64,000 bases of DNA from positions 21,773 through 85,772 of IMG/VR virus record IMGVR_UViG_3300010883_000011; one strand, 5' to 3'. Origin of the DNA: a virus. The notes under the pieces are model-generated. The model saw only the letters and a program-made list of their open reading frames with translations, did no database searches and had not been told where the DNA came from. Shown in pieces: positions 28,866-38,171 of this stretch. Made by a program: the position numbers and the translations under genes. Positions within the stretch are counted from its first letter, which is position 1. Every line of letters starts with the position of its first letter.

Positions 28866-29273
28866 GTCGTGGCGTTTCTTGTCCGATGGAACACAGGAAC
28901 ATCAGAGGCGACGGTACGGTGCATCGACATCGTACCGTCGCCTCTCCTGGGAGGGTGCCTCCGGCTAACTGGAGTCGCGGGTGTTTCCGATCCAGATCAC
29001 CCGGATATTCAGGTCCAGACAATGGACATTCGGAAAGACCACATCACATACATCGTGCAGGGGGAAAGTGATGGAACCACTGTCGGTGATAGCGAGCTAC
29101 CCGGCCTTGGTTCTGTCGATGCTGGTGATGGCGTGAATAATGAGAACGGTACGCAACAGAGCGGGGTAGACCATGAATGGGGGCGAACCGGAAGCCGCGA
29201 ACACCGATAAAGCTTAAGAATCGGACCGAAGAAGACCCTATCGTAGAAAGACCATCGAGAGTTTGTTAGACTC
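28866..29273 (+). other. gene-poor spacer with hairpin and doubtful micro-genes
   Basis: About 400 bases between two fibre-type genes. A GTG-initiated frame (28869-29210, 113 codons) runs through the hairpin and has no family signature. A 21-codon frame at ATG 29070, with GGGGGAAAG upstream, encodes a hydrophobic peptide (LSVIASYPALVLSMLVMA), and a 14-codon frame follows it. None can be confirmed. I see no RNA gene here. Confidence 0.3.
28904..28945. terminator. 15-bp perfect inverted repeat after fibre gene
   Basis: AGAGGCGACGGTACG at 28904-28918 pairs perfectly with 28931-28945 across a 12-base loop. There is no T run, so it may be a factor-dependent terminator, an RNA-stabilising 3' structure or a protein site. 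It separates the fibre gene from the next promoter. Confidence 0.5.
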
Positions 29274-29302
29274 TTGACATGGTCGTGTTTGGAGTAAATA
29301 CA
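29274..29302 (+). promoter_or_regulatory. sigma70-like promoter for the lectin-domain gene
   Basis: TTGACA at 29274-29279 is followed after 17 bases by AATACA at 29297-29302. The expected start site is about 10 bases before ATG 29316. Confidence 0.5.
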
Positions 29303-29315
29303 CAGGGGATTCATT

Positions 29316-30758
29316 ATGGCGAAGGCTGATTGGACACAGCAGATCTGGTACAGCTTTCCCGACCCTACCGGAATGCTGGACAGCATTGTTGTCGGGCAAC
29401 GCACGGTAGCGGGGAAGGTCTGCAAGATGATCTCTCCGACCAGCGGCTTTTGGTCTGACAGTCTGAAGTATGAGATCGGTAGCGATCCGCAGGCCCTTTG
29501 GAGCCAGACAGACTACCTCGTCACCTACCAATACGCCTGGAAGGGCGGGGCAATGACTGTTCCGCGTATGCAGGTTGCGGATGAAATCTACATTTGGTCG
29601 CGCACCTCTGGGGCAACCTACATTGGGACCAACTACCTGTTCACGGGTGGCTATCGCGCCAAAATGGTGGCTGGAGCAGACAACGCGGCCACGCTGACCC
29701 TGGAACGGATTGTGGGTGGTGCGGCCACTTCTCTTGGAACTACAACGATCACCAGCGGAGCAAACGCAACGTGGTTCAAGCCAGGAACCAGACATACCTA
29801 TACGCTCTCAGCTTCTGGTGGCGCTTCCAATGTCGCGCTTGTTGTCCAGATCGATGGAGTCGAATGGCTCAACATCAACGACACACACGAAGCCGCAATC
29901 ACGACAGGAGCCCCCGCTATGGGCATCAAGTCGGGTGGCGTGAGTGGCGGCGGTGCTGTCTTTGTAGACAACTTTGAGGTGCGAAAACTCACAGTGGAGG
30001 CGGGGCCAGAGGCTTGGCTACCAACACTTGTCACCGGGCTTTCGTTTTGGACGAAAGCGACAGACGGCTACACCAAGACCGGGTCAAATGCAGTTTCAGA
30101 ATGGGCGGACCAGTCGGGGAACAGCAACAACGCAGGACAAGCAAATCTCACGCTTGCCCCGACCTGGACCGGAAACGCGATCAACTCCATGCCTGTTATG
30201 GATTTCGACGGCGTAGACAACACAATGGCAGCAGCGGACGCCGCAACGCTCGACCTAACCGCGATGTCGGTACTTGGCGTTGTCAAGGCCGATACATTCG
30301 GCGGTGCGTCTGGAGAGAACTTCACTTCCGACTTCGTTTCCAAGGGCACTAATTTTGCGGTAGGCATTATCAACTCAGCCTCTACCGGCTCTGGACAAAT
30401 GATCTTCACCGCTGGCGGTGAAAACGAAGAAAGCTCCTCAGATGTCTTCGCCACGGGCAGCGATACCATCATCTGTTGCATAGCCAAGGTTGGCGAGGCC
30501 AACGGAGCGTTTTTCATCAACGGTACGACATCTGGCACTGTCACCCAGACAGTGGGGGGGGTAAATAGTACCGCTATGTCGCTCGGTACGGACGGAGCCC
30601 GGTTCTACAATGGAGAAATCGCAGAGCTTCTCGTCTACAGCACCAAGCTGTCCGATGCAGACAGAGCGAAAGTCGAAGGCTACCTCGCGTGGCGCTACGG
30701 GTTGGTGGCAAACTTGCCCGCCCTCCATCCATACAAGACGGCTCCACCCACCCCCTAA
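29316..30758 (+). CDS. putative receptor-binding protein with lectin-like (LamG/ConA-type) domain
   Basis: 480 residues. Residues 1-225 form one beta-rich domain. Residues 235-465 read as a concanavalin-A-like jelly roll: FWTKATDGYTKTGSNAVSEWADQSGNSNNA, then PVMDFDGVDNTM, and the end EIAELLVYSTKLSDADRAKVEGYLAWRYGL. That end is a hallmark of LamG-type modules in secreted and phage adhesins. It probably binds host carbohydrate. It has its own promoter-like sequence. Confidence 0.72.
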   Translation: MAKADWTQQIWYSFPDPTGMLDSIVVGQRTVAGKVCKMISPTSGFWSDSLKYEIGSDPQALWSQTDYLVTYQYAWKGGAMTVPRMQVADEIYIWSRTSGATYIGTNYLFTGGYRAKMVAGADNAATLTLERIVGGAATSLGTTTITSGANATWFKPGTRHTYTLSASGGASNVALVVQIDGVEWLNINDTHEAAITTGAPAMGIKSGGVSGGGAVFVDNFEVRKLTVEAGPEAWLPTLVTGLSFWTKATDGYTKTGSNAVSEWADQSGNSNNAGQANLTLAPTWTGNAINSMPVMDFDGVDNTMAAADAATLDLTAMSVLGVVKADTFGGASGENFTSDFVSKGTNFAVGIINSASTGSGQMIFTAGGENEESSSDVFATGSDTIICCIAKVGEANGAFFINGTTSGTVTQTVGGVNSTAMSLGTDGARFYNGEIAELLVYSTKLSDADRAKVEGYLAWRYGLVANLPALHPYKTAPPTP

Positions 30759-30794
30759 GCGATTCAACGATGGGGATGGCTATTCGTCCCGGTT

Positions 30795-30814
30795 GTGGCT
30801 ATAACTATAGTGTC
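30795..30814 (+). promoter_or_regulatory. GTGGCTATAAC promoter element before helicase operon
   Basis: GTGGCTATAAC at 30795-30805 lies 117 bases upstream of the helicase start. An ATG at 30815 opens a 37-codon frame ending in overlap with the helicase ATG; it would be nearly leaderless and could be a leader peptide, but support is thin. Confidence 0.45.
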
Positions 30815-30921
30815 ATGGCCTATTCCCGGCAGGGAGTAGAAACTGTGACGCCCTGTTGGTGTTGGGCCCTCGGTGACGGTGTTGTTGCCGGGGGTCCACT
30901 TTCTATGGGGGTAGATAGGGC

Positions 30922-32523
30922 ATGTTGATTCTCATTCGATCTGGCTTGCAGATACCCAAAGAGCATCTGACTCCAGAGATAGACCGCGCACTGCGTACCC
31001 GTTTGTGCAAACCCAACCCGGCTTATGAGTCGAGTCAGCGATATGGCCGGTACACAGGGAACATGGAGCGGCTGCTTTGCTTCTACGAAGAACAGCCCGA
31101 TCATCTTAGGATTCCCAGGGGCGCATTAGGGCTGGTAAGAGAAACGCTTGCCAGATTTGGTATCGTGCCAGACTTCGATTCTGGTGTTCATACAAACACG
31201 ATGCGCTCCGTACCCATCGAGGACTTTGACGTGGAGTTACGCCCGTATCAACGGGACTGTGTTGAGGCCATGCACAGCCGGGTTCAGGGTGTCGTTCAAA
31301 TGCCATGTGGTTCTGGTAAAACAACTACTGGTGCGGTTGCTCTTTTATCTACTGGAGAACCTGGGTTGGTTCTCGTACATACAGAAGACATCCAGCAACA
31401 ATGGGTCCAGGCAATCACCGAGCTTACGGCAGGGGATCGGCCCCGCATAATCCAAGGCAAAGGAAGCAACCTGAAGCCCCTGCGACCGGGGGAAATTGCG
31501 GTCGCTATGGTGCAGACCCTTGCAGGGGCTCGTCAAGTGAGGCAACTCATGCAAAGCGTAGGTGCATTGATCACAGACGAAGCCCACCATGTACCAGCGA
31601 ATCAATGGAGGCCCATTGTAGATCTCTGTCCTGCTCGGTACAGGTGGGGACTGACAGCGACACCAGACCGCGCCGATGGTCTTGGCTTTATGCTCCACTT
31701 CTTGATGGGTCCTACGATTTTCAAGATCGGGACAAACGAGCTTATCCGTCAGGGCTACTTGTTCAGGCCGCACATTATTCCGGTGGCGTCGGGATGGGAG
31801 CCTGGGGACGACCTATACCCAGCTAACGTGCCCTGTTATAGCTGCGGTGCCAGAGTCCAAGTTGTACCCGCTCGACACACAAGAGAGGGAACGACCTGTC
31901 CGAAGTGCAACAACTACCTTTCATCGCAATCGGACACTGAACGCGGAAGGCTCAACTATAGCAAAGCGGTCACGGTTTCGTCGAAAGACAAAGATCGAAT
32001 GGCGCTAATCTCCGATCTCACGGAAGCTGCTGTTGCTGATGGTCGCACGGTCCTGGTGTTGGTACCCAGGAAGCAGGCCGTTTGGAGCCTCGTAAAACGC
32101 CTGGAGTCGCGTGGAATCATCGCTATAGGGATAACGTCACAAGACGGAAAGGAACTACGCAGCAACAAACTGCGTGACGCAAGAGCGGGTCGGGTGGAGG
32201 CTGTGGTGGCGACACAGCTTGCAGACGAGGGGCTGGACCTGCCAAGGCTCGACTGCGCCATCAACACGAGCGCGGGAAGAAGCAAGGGACGGGCGCGGCA
32301 GAGAGTTGGTCGTACCCTGCGGCCTGTAGGCAAGACACCTATTGTCTTTGAACTGGTAGATGGTGGGGAGTTTCAAAGTCAATGGGACAGCCGAAAGCGT
32401 GCCTACATACAGGAATATGGGCCATGCGTACACGGTAGCGAGCCACTTGGATTGACGGAGGCCCTGGACGCTCTACGAGCCGTCAACGCCAAAAGCCAAA
32501 AACTGTCCGGGGTAGGTTTTTAG
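30922..32523 (+). CDS. SF2 DEAH-box DNA helicase with zinc-ribbon insert
   Basis: 533 residues. LRPYQRDCV (Q-like motif) precedes Walker A MPCGSGKTT near residue 130. Motif II is DEAHH near 218, and motif III is LTATPDR. An insert at about 305-335 with CYSCG and CPKC forms a zinc ribbon. The second RecA domain has VLVLVPRKQAV, VATQLADEGLDLP and QRVGRTLRP. It resembles XPB/UvsW-type helicases used by phages for recombination and replication restart. It opens a rightward replication and recombination block and follows a GTGGCTATAAC element. Confidence 0.9.
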   Translation: MLILIRSGLQIPKEHLTPEIDRALRTRLCKPNPAYESSQRYGRYTGNMERLLCFYEEQPDHLRIPRGALGLVRETLARFGIVPDFDSGVHTNTMRSVPIEDFDVELRPYQRDCVEAMHSRVQGVVQMPCGSGKTTTGAVALLSTGEPGLVLVHTEDIQQQWVQAITELTAGDRPRIIQGKGSNLKPLRPGEIAVAMVQTLAGARQVRQLMQSVGALITDEAHHVPANQWRPIVDLCPARYRWGLTATPDRADGLGFMLHFLMGPTIFKIGTNELIRQGYLFRPHIIPVASGWEPGDDLYPANVPCYSCGARVQVVPARHTREGTTCPKCNNYLSSQSDTERGRLNYSKAVTVSSKDKDRMALISDLTEAAVADGRTVLVLVPRKQAVWSLVKRLESRGIIAIGITSQDGKELRSNKLRDARAGRVEAVVATQLADEGLDLPRLDCAINTSAGRSKGRARQRVGRTLRPVGKTPIVFELVDGGEFQSQWDSRKRAYIQEYGPCVHGSEPLGLTEALDALRAVNAKSQKLSGVGF

Positions 32524-32544
32524 GTCGGTTCAGATACTTGATCT

Positions 32545-32583
32545 GGGGCTATAACGAAACACACCGACAGCACCGGACAGGAA
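32545..32583 (+). promoter_or_regulatory. GGGGCTATAAC promoter element before nuclease gene
   Basis: GGGGCTATAAC at 32545-32555 sits 29 bases upstream of ATG 32584. It differs from the element before the helicase by one base. An ACAGGA ribosome site follows. Confidence 0.45.
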
Positions 32584-33858
32584 ATGAAACTGGTTCTACC
32601 CCGCTATGAAGATACCCCCGTTCTCGGTCTACCAGACCGAGCATGGCCCATCACCAACAGTGAACGGATGGGGGCTGCTTGTCCTCGCAAGTACCTGTTC
32701 AGCTATATCGAAGGGCTGCGTGCCAAGGTAGACGCTACCCCCCTGCGGTGGGGTACCGCATGGCATCTCGTCATGGAAACGATCTATGGCTACTGGAAAG
32801 AACGAGACGAGCCATGTCCGATGTCTCGTGTCGAGCGCGTTCTGTACGACATAGACCAGGAGTGGACGATGAATGTCGGCCAGGGCTTGTTGGACGCAGA
32901 GGACACCAAGAAGGATCTTCAGCGGCTGCGTCGGTGTGTCCAGGGTTGGATTCATGTATATGGTCTTGACCCGCTGGAAAACTTTGAAGTCATCGCCGTG
33001 GAGCTTGCGGTATCGCGGCCCGTTCTCAATCCGTCTAGCGGCAAGCCCTACTGTCCCTCTATGTGGGTGGTTGAGCAAAACGGCGTCTATCGGCCAGCCC
33101 GCACCACGGAAAGGTGGACCGCCCAGACAGGTGACACCACAGTCAAGCGTGTCCAGTGGCCTATGTACCAAGTCGGCAGGCTCGACTTTGTCTTACGGCA
33201 CCGCCACACCGGGACCATCTGGGGCGGCGACCACAAGACCAGCAGTCGACCAGAATCCTATCTCCAGGGGTTGTCCGTTGACCCGCAGATGCCTGGATAT
33301 ATGTGGATGCTGGAAGGGTGCGTGCGGCGTGGTCTGTTGGAGGGCGTTGATCCACAGTCTCGCATCGGTGGGTTCTTTTATGAGGTCGCGTATAGTGGGA
33401 TGCAACACGATCCAGATCTATTGAAATCTGGCAAACTCTCTACCGCGAGAAAGAGGAAGACACCTTCTTGGCGTTTTGAGATGACGGCAAAAGCCCTTGG
33501 ACTCCCGCTCGCGGAATACGATGAACACCTCCGGTACCTCATGGACTCTATTGATCCGGGGTTCTATCTGCGAGAATGGATGACGGTAGGACCGGAACAG
33601 CGGCACCGTTATTCAAAAGAAATCTTTGCAGAGGCAAAGAGGCTTTCAGGTTTGCGTCGCCTCGCGGCACAGTCCAAATCCGAAGAGACATACGAGACTC
33701 ACCCGAGAGTGCCTGTATGTAGACTGCCTGGAGGGTCGTGTATTTATCGCGGTCCTTGTTTCGAAGACGGGGTCAACGCCCGCGCAAATTTCAATCTGGC
33801 CCCATCTATCACCTGGAACATCAACAAGTCCACCACAGGAGACTCCAATGGACAATAG
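32584..33858 (+). CDS. PD-(D/E)XK nuclease, RecB/Cas4-like
   Basis: 424 residues. ITNSERMGAACPRKYLFSYIEGL opens a RecB-type domain, with RWGTAWHLVMETIY next. The catalytic core is VGRLDFVLRHRHTG then GGDHKTSS near residues 200-222. QMPGYMWML follows, as in the family's Q-x3-Y motif. Late cysteines (C379, C387 and C393 or near) with the early Cys may hold an iron-sulfur cluster as in Cas4/AddB, which is inference. It probably processes DNA ends with the adjacent Sak4-like recombinase. Confidence 0.85.
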   Translation: MKLVLPRYEDTPVLGLPDRAWPITNSERMGAACPRKYLFSYIEGLRAKVDATPLRWGTAWHLVMETIYGYWKERDEPCPMSRVERVLYDIDQEWTMNVGQGLLDAEDTKKDLQRLRRCVQGWIHVYGLDPLENFEVIAVELAVSRPVLNPSSGKPYCPSMWVVEQNGVYRPARTTERWTAQTGDTTVKRVQWPMYQVGRLDFVLRHRHTGTIWGGDHKTSSRPESYLQGLSVDPQMPGYMWMLEGCVRRGLLEGVDPQSRIGGFFYEVAYSGMQHDPDLLKSGKLSTARKRKTPSWRFEMTAKALGLPLAEYDEHLRYLMDSIDPGFYLREWMTVGPEQRHRYSKEIFAEAKRLSGLRRLAAQSKSEETYETHPRVPVCRLPGGSCIYRGPCFEDGVNARANFNLAPSITWNINKSTTGDSNGQ

Positions 33859-34642
33859 CCCACAAGAACCCGCGCCTAACGGCGCACAGAAGAAAGAACA
33901 GAAGAAACCCCTTTTTCAAACCGCTGGCGAGATCGCCCTTGAGTTTCCCTTCAAGGTGATGCTCTTTGGGGATTCTGGTGCTGGGAAGACCTGGGCTGCT
34001 GCGACTGCACCGAAGCCTTGTTTCCTCTTGACCGAACGGAACGGTCTTCATTCCATTCGTGCTTGCAATCCAGATGCGCTTGTTCGCTACTGTGAATCTG
34101 CAAACGATATCCGTGAGGTGCTGATGATGGCACAGAATGGTGAGTTGCAGAGTCATGGCGTGGAAACGCTTGTGGTGGATTCGTTGACGGAGGTTCAACG
34201 GATCTTCCAAGACGAGATCCTGAAAAAGAAGCGTGGGTCTGGTGGGGAGGACGCCATGCAGCTTCAAGACTGGATGACCCTGACCGAAACAATGAGACGC
34301 TTCATTCGGTGCATTCGTGACCTTGACATCCACGTTGTTGCTACTGCGCTCGTTGAGTTCAAGCATGACGAGGCCAACGGGGTATCGAGGGTTTGTCCCG
34401 CATTTCAGGGGCAGAAGCTCCACAACGAAGTGGCACAGTTTTTCAATGTCGTTGGCTTCATCTTCCGCCGGGAGGCAAAGGATGATGATGGGAATGTGTC
34501 CATCGAGCGGGCCGTGATGCTGGAAGGTCCGAGCCGCTATGTTGTGAAGCCCTGTGCGCCCCTTCTTGGAATTCGTGAGCCGGATCTTGGCAAGTGGTTT
34601 GCCGATGTCCAAAACTTCAACACCAACCAACCGGAGAACTAA
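33848..34642 (+). CDS. Sak4-like RecA-fold ATPase (single-strand annealing/recombination)
   Basis: 264 residues. ATG 33848 lies 5 bases after AGGAG and overlaps the nuclease gene by 11 bases. Walker A is FGDSGAGKTWAA near residues 41-52. Walker B is TLVVDSLTEVQ near 105-115, followed by a long helix and VVATALVEFK. Such AAA_24/Sak4 proteins promote single-strand annealing with a partner SSB. The next gene supplies an SSB-like protein, which supports the role. Confidence 0.85.
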   Translation: MDNSPQEPAPNGAQKKEQKKPLFQTAGEIALEFPFKVMLFGDSGAGKTWAAATAPKPCFLLTERNGLHSIRACNPDALVRYCESANDIREVLMMAQNGELQSHGVETLVVDSLTEVQRIFQDEILKKKRGSGGEDAMQLQDWMTLTETMRRFIRCIRDLDIHVVATALVEFKHDEANGVSRVCPAFQGQKLHNEVAQFFNVVGFIFRREAKDDDGNVSIERAVMLEGPSRYVVKPCAPLLGIREPDLGKWFADVQNFNTNQPEN

Positions 34643-34644
34643 TC

Positions 34645-35253
34645 GTGGCACTCATTGATCCGAACGCCCTCGCGGGCGAGAACAGCACCAAGTCAGAGGT
34701 ACGCAAATGCGGCTCTGGTCGAAAAACACTGGTACCCGTTGGGTACGAACACCGCACAGCCGGTGAGAAACCTGTAGTGGACATCAGGTATGTCTGCGTC
34801 GAAGACCACGAAGGCAACGGGGACGAGGGAGCAGAGGTGACCGACACCTTCTGGCTCAACTCTCCGTCGTTGTGGGTGATCGCCAGTTGGGCGCTTGCTA
34901 TGGGTCAGGTCGAACCATTCGATCCAGAAGTCGGTGAAGACTTGACGAAGGTACTGATGCGTGGCGCTGTCACCGCACAGGTCGGCGTCACCGAGAGGAA
35001 CGGGTACACCGGCCATGAGATCAAGGCCAAGGCGTACACCAAGGCAAGCATCGAGACGGACCCCGCGACACAACAGCCCAACTACACCTCTGCTCAACGC
35101 GATATGATCGCAGCAGCCGAGAAGAGGTGGACTGGCTACCTCCGCTGGCGCTCACAGAACCCAAGAGGCGGAAACGCCCCTACGGGCTCTACGCAGCAAG
35201 GAAGCACCAGTGGAGCAAGTGCCCAGACAGACTACTCGGACATCCCGTTCTAG
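34645..35253 (+). CDS. SSB-like/DUF669-like single-strand DNA-binding protein
   Basis: 202 residues, GTG start with GGAG 8 bases upstream. The core is an OB-like beta domain (residues 20-140). A Gly/Ser/Thr/Gln-rich linker leads to the terminal DYSDIPF. That end closely copies the acidic DDDIPF tip by which bacterial SSB recruits repair and replication proteins. It probably partners the adjacent Sak4-like ATPase and shares host SSB partners. The fold is inferred from context, but the tip is directly visible. Confidence 0.7.
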   Translation: MALIDPNALAGENSTKSEVRKCGSGRKTLVPVGYEHRTAGEKPVVDIRYVCVEDHEGNGDEGAEVTDTFWLNSPSLWVIASWALAMGQVEPFDPEVGEDLTKVLMRGAVTAQVGVTERNGYTGHEIKAKAYTKASIETDPATQQPNYTSAQRDMIAAAEKRWTGYLRWRSQNPRGGNAPTGSTQQGSTSGASAQTDYSDIPF

Positions 35254-35842
35254 CGGCTATGCCATTGGGGTCGACCCTGGGAAAGAGGGTGCGGCGGTAG
35301 TGTTGCTCGGCAGGTCGGCTGTCGCAGCCGCATGTTGGAAACAAGTGAAACGCCAACGCAAGTCGGTGTTTGAGTTCAAGCTGGCAACACCTGAACAGCT
35401 TGTTTCCGTCGAGTACCTACCCCGCGCTTCGGCTGTTGGACAGTCGCTTTGCCAGTTCCTTCGTGCCTTTAGTATTGGAGAATCCTTACTTGCTTGTGAA
35501 GACATCTTTTTCAGTAAGAATGTCCGTAGCGCCGTATCGCTGGCGCGAACAGCAGGCGAAGTAGTTGGGGTTCTTGAGAACCATCTGGACACCAAGTCCG
35601 AATGGGTCATGGCCGGGGAGTGGCGGTACGACATTCTCGGCCTCGCCAGAAACACCAAGAGGGAGATAGCCAAGGCGGCTTCTCTCAAACTATTGCCTGC
35701 GAGGGTCAAGTTGCTCGATCAGATTTTGGATCGGGTCGGGAAACTTGACCACGTTACCGACGCGGCTGGCGTAGCCGCTTGGGTGCAGGCACAGGAAACC
35801 AGCAGGAACAATGAACATGTCTACAATTCGCGTGTCTTCTGA
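35210..35842 (+). CDS. RuvC-like Holliday-junction resolvase
   Basis: 210 residues. The RNase H-fold signature is clear: AIGVDPGKEGAAVVLL near residues 18-33, an acidic strand LLACED near 93-98, SAVSLARTAGEVVGVL, and the terminal pair HVTDAAGVAAW near 181-192. GTG 35210 has AAGGA upstream and overlaps the SSB-like gene by 44 bases; GTG 35219 is an alternative. It should cut branched DNA during recombination or before packaging. Confidence 0.85.
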   Translation: MEQVPRQTTRTSRSSGYAIGVDPGKEGAAVVLLGRSAVAAACWKQVKRQRKSVFEFKLATPEQLVSVEYLPRASAVGQSLCQFLRAFSIGESLLACEDIFFSKNVRSAVSLARTAGEVVGVLENHLDTKSEWVMAGEWRYDILGLARNTKREIAKAASLKLLPARVKLLDQILDRVGKLDHVTDAAGVAAWVQAQETSRNNEHVYNSRVF

Positions 35843-36200
35843 GGACATAGAAAAGGTCTTTGAGAAATGGCGTAGCCACCAGAAACGCCCCCACCTCTGT
35901 CGCCTCACAGAAGATCGGAAAGATCTAATTCGAAAACGAATGCGCCTCGGCTATTCAGTCGATGACTTCTTGGCGTTGATTGAGTACGCGTACCGGTCCA
36001 ACGATCCCGGTCCCCGGTGGTGGCGCGGCGAGAACCCCAACACCAGAACGTATTTAGGCGTTGACAACCTCTTTAGAAAAGAGCCGCTTGCAAGCCGGAT
36101 TGAAGCCGCCCTGAACTGGCAAGAGGATGGGTCGCACACCGTAGAGGAACAGGACGACAACTTCGGTCCGTTTCGCCTTATAAGTGGCGGGAAGCCGTGA
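35811..36200 (+). CDS. putative helicase-loader/replication accessory protein
   Basis: 129 residues, overlapping the resolvase gene by 32 bases. The core CRLTEDRKDLIRKRMRLGYSVDDFLALIEYAYRSND followed by YLGVDNLFRKEPLASRIEAAL resembles the small helical domain found in phage O-like and DnaT-like replication proteins. Coupling to the primase-helicase by GTGA overlap suggests it loads that enzyme. The family assignment is moderate. Confidence 0.6.
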   Translation: MNMSTIRVSSEDIEKVFEKWRSHQKRPHLCRLTEDRKDLIRKRMRLGYSVDDFLALIEYAYRSNDPGPRWWRGENPNTRTYLGVDNLFRKEPLASRIEAALNWQEDGSHTVEEQDDNFGPFRLISGGKP

Positions 36201-38119
36201 GTGGCGGGACTTGGCTGGAACAAGTCAAGCGAACCGCCGTTTCCGACGCTGGGCGCGCTTTGGGTCTACACCCTGGCAGGATGGGTAGCCTCGGCCCTTG
36301 TCCCGCCTGTAAAGCCCCCAAGAGGGGTTCGTCGGACCCACGCGGGCCAATCGGGGTGGGAGGATCTGGGCAGGCGTGGGAGTGCTTCCGTTGTCACGCG
36401 AAGGGAGACGTGGTTGATCTTGTTTCCCATATTCAGGCCGGTTGTCGTTTCCGAGAGGCTTCACCGGAAGCGAGACAGTCTGTACGGGACTTGTGCTTCC
36501 GTATGAAGTGGTGCGACGACAAGCCGGTCCCGGTTCAGTCTATCGCAAGAATCACAGGACGAGGTACACCAGACGCCAGCGTCGTTTCCCATGCGTCGGA
36601 GTCTGCGCCCGAGACTGGTTCCTTTGCGTGGCGAGACAACCTCCACGGACAGGCCGTGCATACGCTTCACAACACCCAAGAGGGGGAGCAGGTTTGCAAG
36701 TACCTACGGGAACGCGGTTTTGAACAGTGGATTCTCGATGACTATGGCCTTGGCGCACTTGTCATAGACTCGCAGACGTGGCTTGTGATTCCTTTGCGTG
36801 ACGCCAAGGGAACCGTGGTCAATCTACGATTTCGTTCTATTCCTCCCGCGAAGAAAACATACAGAGTATGCCCAGGACGACCACTCCCTCTCTTTGGTGG
36901 GGACTGCCTCTCGGCAGATACCAGCGCAGAAGTCTTGATAGCTGAAGGGGAGTTGGACGTTCTCGCTCTCTACCAGTACGGTTATCAAACAAACTGTGTA
37001 AGTGGAACCGCAGGGGCGTCGGCAAACTGGAAAGAGTCCTGGCTGGATTTACTGGAGCCATATTCATCGTTTGTCTTGTGCTACGACGACGACGAAGCAG
37101 GAGAGGCTGGGGCGAAGAAGCTCTCTACGAAGCTCGGAGACTACCGATGCAGTCGAGCCAAGTTCCCTCACAACGATGCAAATGATTGTTTGATGTTGGG
37201 TGTAAAGACCCAGAGCATCGTTGACTCTATTGCAAACGCAGCCCCCATGATCGGGGTGTCGTTGCTACGCGTTCACCAATTTACCGAGGATTTGGAAAAG
37301 CTCATCACTAATCCAGACGACTTGGTTGGTAGACCTACTGGCTCGCTCAAGCTGGACAAGCTGCTTGGCGGTGTTCGGCCCGGTCTGTGGGTGTTCACCG
37401 GGGAGACAGGGCACGGAAAGACCACCTTCGCCACTTGGCTTATACGAGAACAAGCCCTGCTCGGCGTGCCTGTCATGCTTACGTCCTTTGAACAGCGACC
37501 TATCGGTACGGTCCAGAAGCTACTTCGAAGCCAAATGGGAGGAGACTTCCTAAAACATACAGTGGAGGAACGTCGAGAGGCGTTAGCCGAGTTGGGGCGA
37601 TTGCCGATCTTCATCATGGATCATTATGGCGAAGCGTCCGCGGAGAAAATCGTAGACACCCTTCGCTACGCCAGAAGAAGACACGGGGTACAGGTGGCGC
37701 TCATTGATCATCTTGGATTCTTGACCAGGGGATCCGGTGACAGGGAGCGGCAGGCTATCGAAGAAGTGGTCAGGACATTGGCCCTAAACGCGGTTCAAGA
37801 CGGCATTACTATAATCTTGATCTGCCACCCGAATCGTACCTTCTCCGCACAGCAACGGCGTGTCCTGATATCAGATCTCAAAGGCGCATCTGCCATCGAG
37901 CAGGACTCCCACGTTGGGTTGGTTATCGAGCGGCAGGCAATAGTCTCCACAAGGGGGTTTCCGGCAGCGAAGATTTACGTCGACAAGGTGAGATCAGAAT
38001 TCGGGTCGCCCGGCGGACATATTCTGCTTCCATTCGATCCGTTGGCGTGCGTCTATTCGGACACCTGGGAGGACACCCCAAGCGGAATGAGTGGCCTAAA
38101 GCCTGTTTCTCCATGTTGA
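36197..38119 (+). CDS. bifunctional primase-helicase (T7 gp4-like, DnaG/DnaB type)
   Basis: 640 residues, GTG start overlapping the previous stop as GTGA. The zinc finger is CPACKAPKRG and CFRCHAKGDVVDLV at residues 34-75. The TOPRIM core is VLIAEGELDVLALYQYG near 246-262, then VLCYDDDEAGEAG near 293-305. The RecA-type helicase has Walker A GETGHGKTTFA near 401-411, MLTSFEQRP, and Walker B VALIDHLGF near 500. IILICHPNR and LKGASAIEQDSH follow. It unwinds the fork and primes lagging-strand synthesis. No DNA polymerase is seen in the window. Confidence 0.93.
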   Translation: MSGGTWLEQVKRTAVSDAGRALGLHPGRMGSLGPCPACKAPKRGSSDPRGPIGVGGSGQAWECFRCHAKGDVVDLVSHIQAGCRFREASPEARQSVRDLCFRMKWCDDKPVPVQSIARITGRGTPDASVVSHASESAPETGSFAWRDNLHGQAVHTLHNTQEGEQVCKYLRERGFEQWILDDYGLGALVIDSQTWLVIPLRDAKGTVVNLRFRSIPPAKKTYRVCPGRPLPLFGGDCLSADTSAEVLIAEGELDVLALYQYGYQTNCVSGTAGASANWKESWLDLLEPYSSFVLCYDDDEAGEAGAKKLSTKLGDYRCSRAKFPHNDANDCLMLGVKTQSIVDSIANAAPMIGVSLLRVHQFTEDLEKLITNPDDLVGRPTGSLKLDKLLGGVRPGLWVFTGETGHGKTTFATWLIREQALLGVPVMLTSFEQRPIGTVQKLLRSQMGGDFLKHTVEERREALAELGRLPIFIMDHYGEASAEKIVDTLRYARRRHGVQVALIDHLGFLTRGSGDRERQAIEEVVRTLALNAVQDGITIILICHPNRTFSAQQRRVLISDLKGASAIEQDSHVGLVIERQAIVSTRGFPAAKIYVDKVRSEFGSPGGHILLPFDPLACVYSDTWEDTPSGMSGLKPVSPC

Positions 38120-38171
38120 TCGCGTTACGGTTGGCCGCCAGATTGCTAAAACGAAACGAGGATTTCACCCC

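Noticed and set aside
29070-29135. 21-codon hydrophobic frame
   Set aside because: It has a fair ribosome site, but nothing else supports it; mentioned only within the spacer entry.
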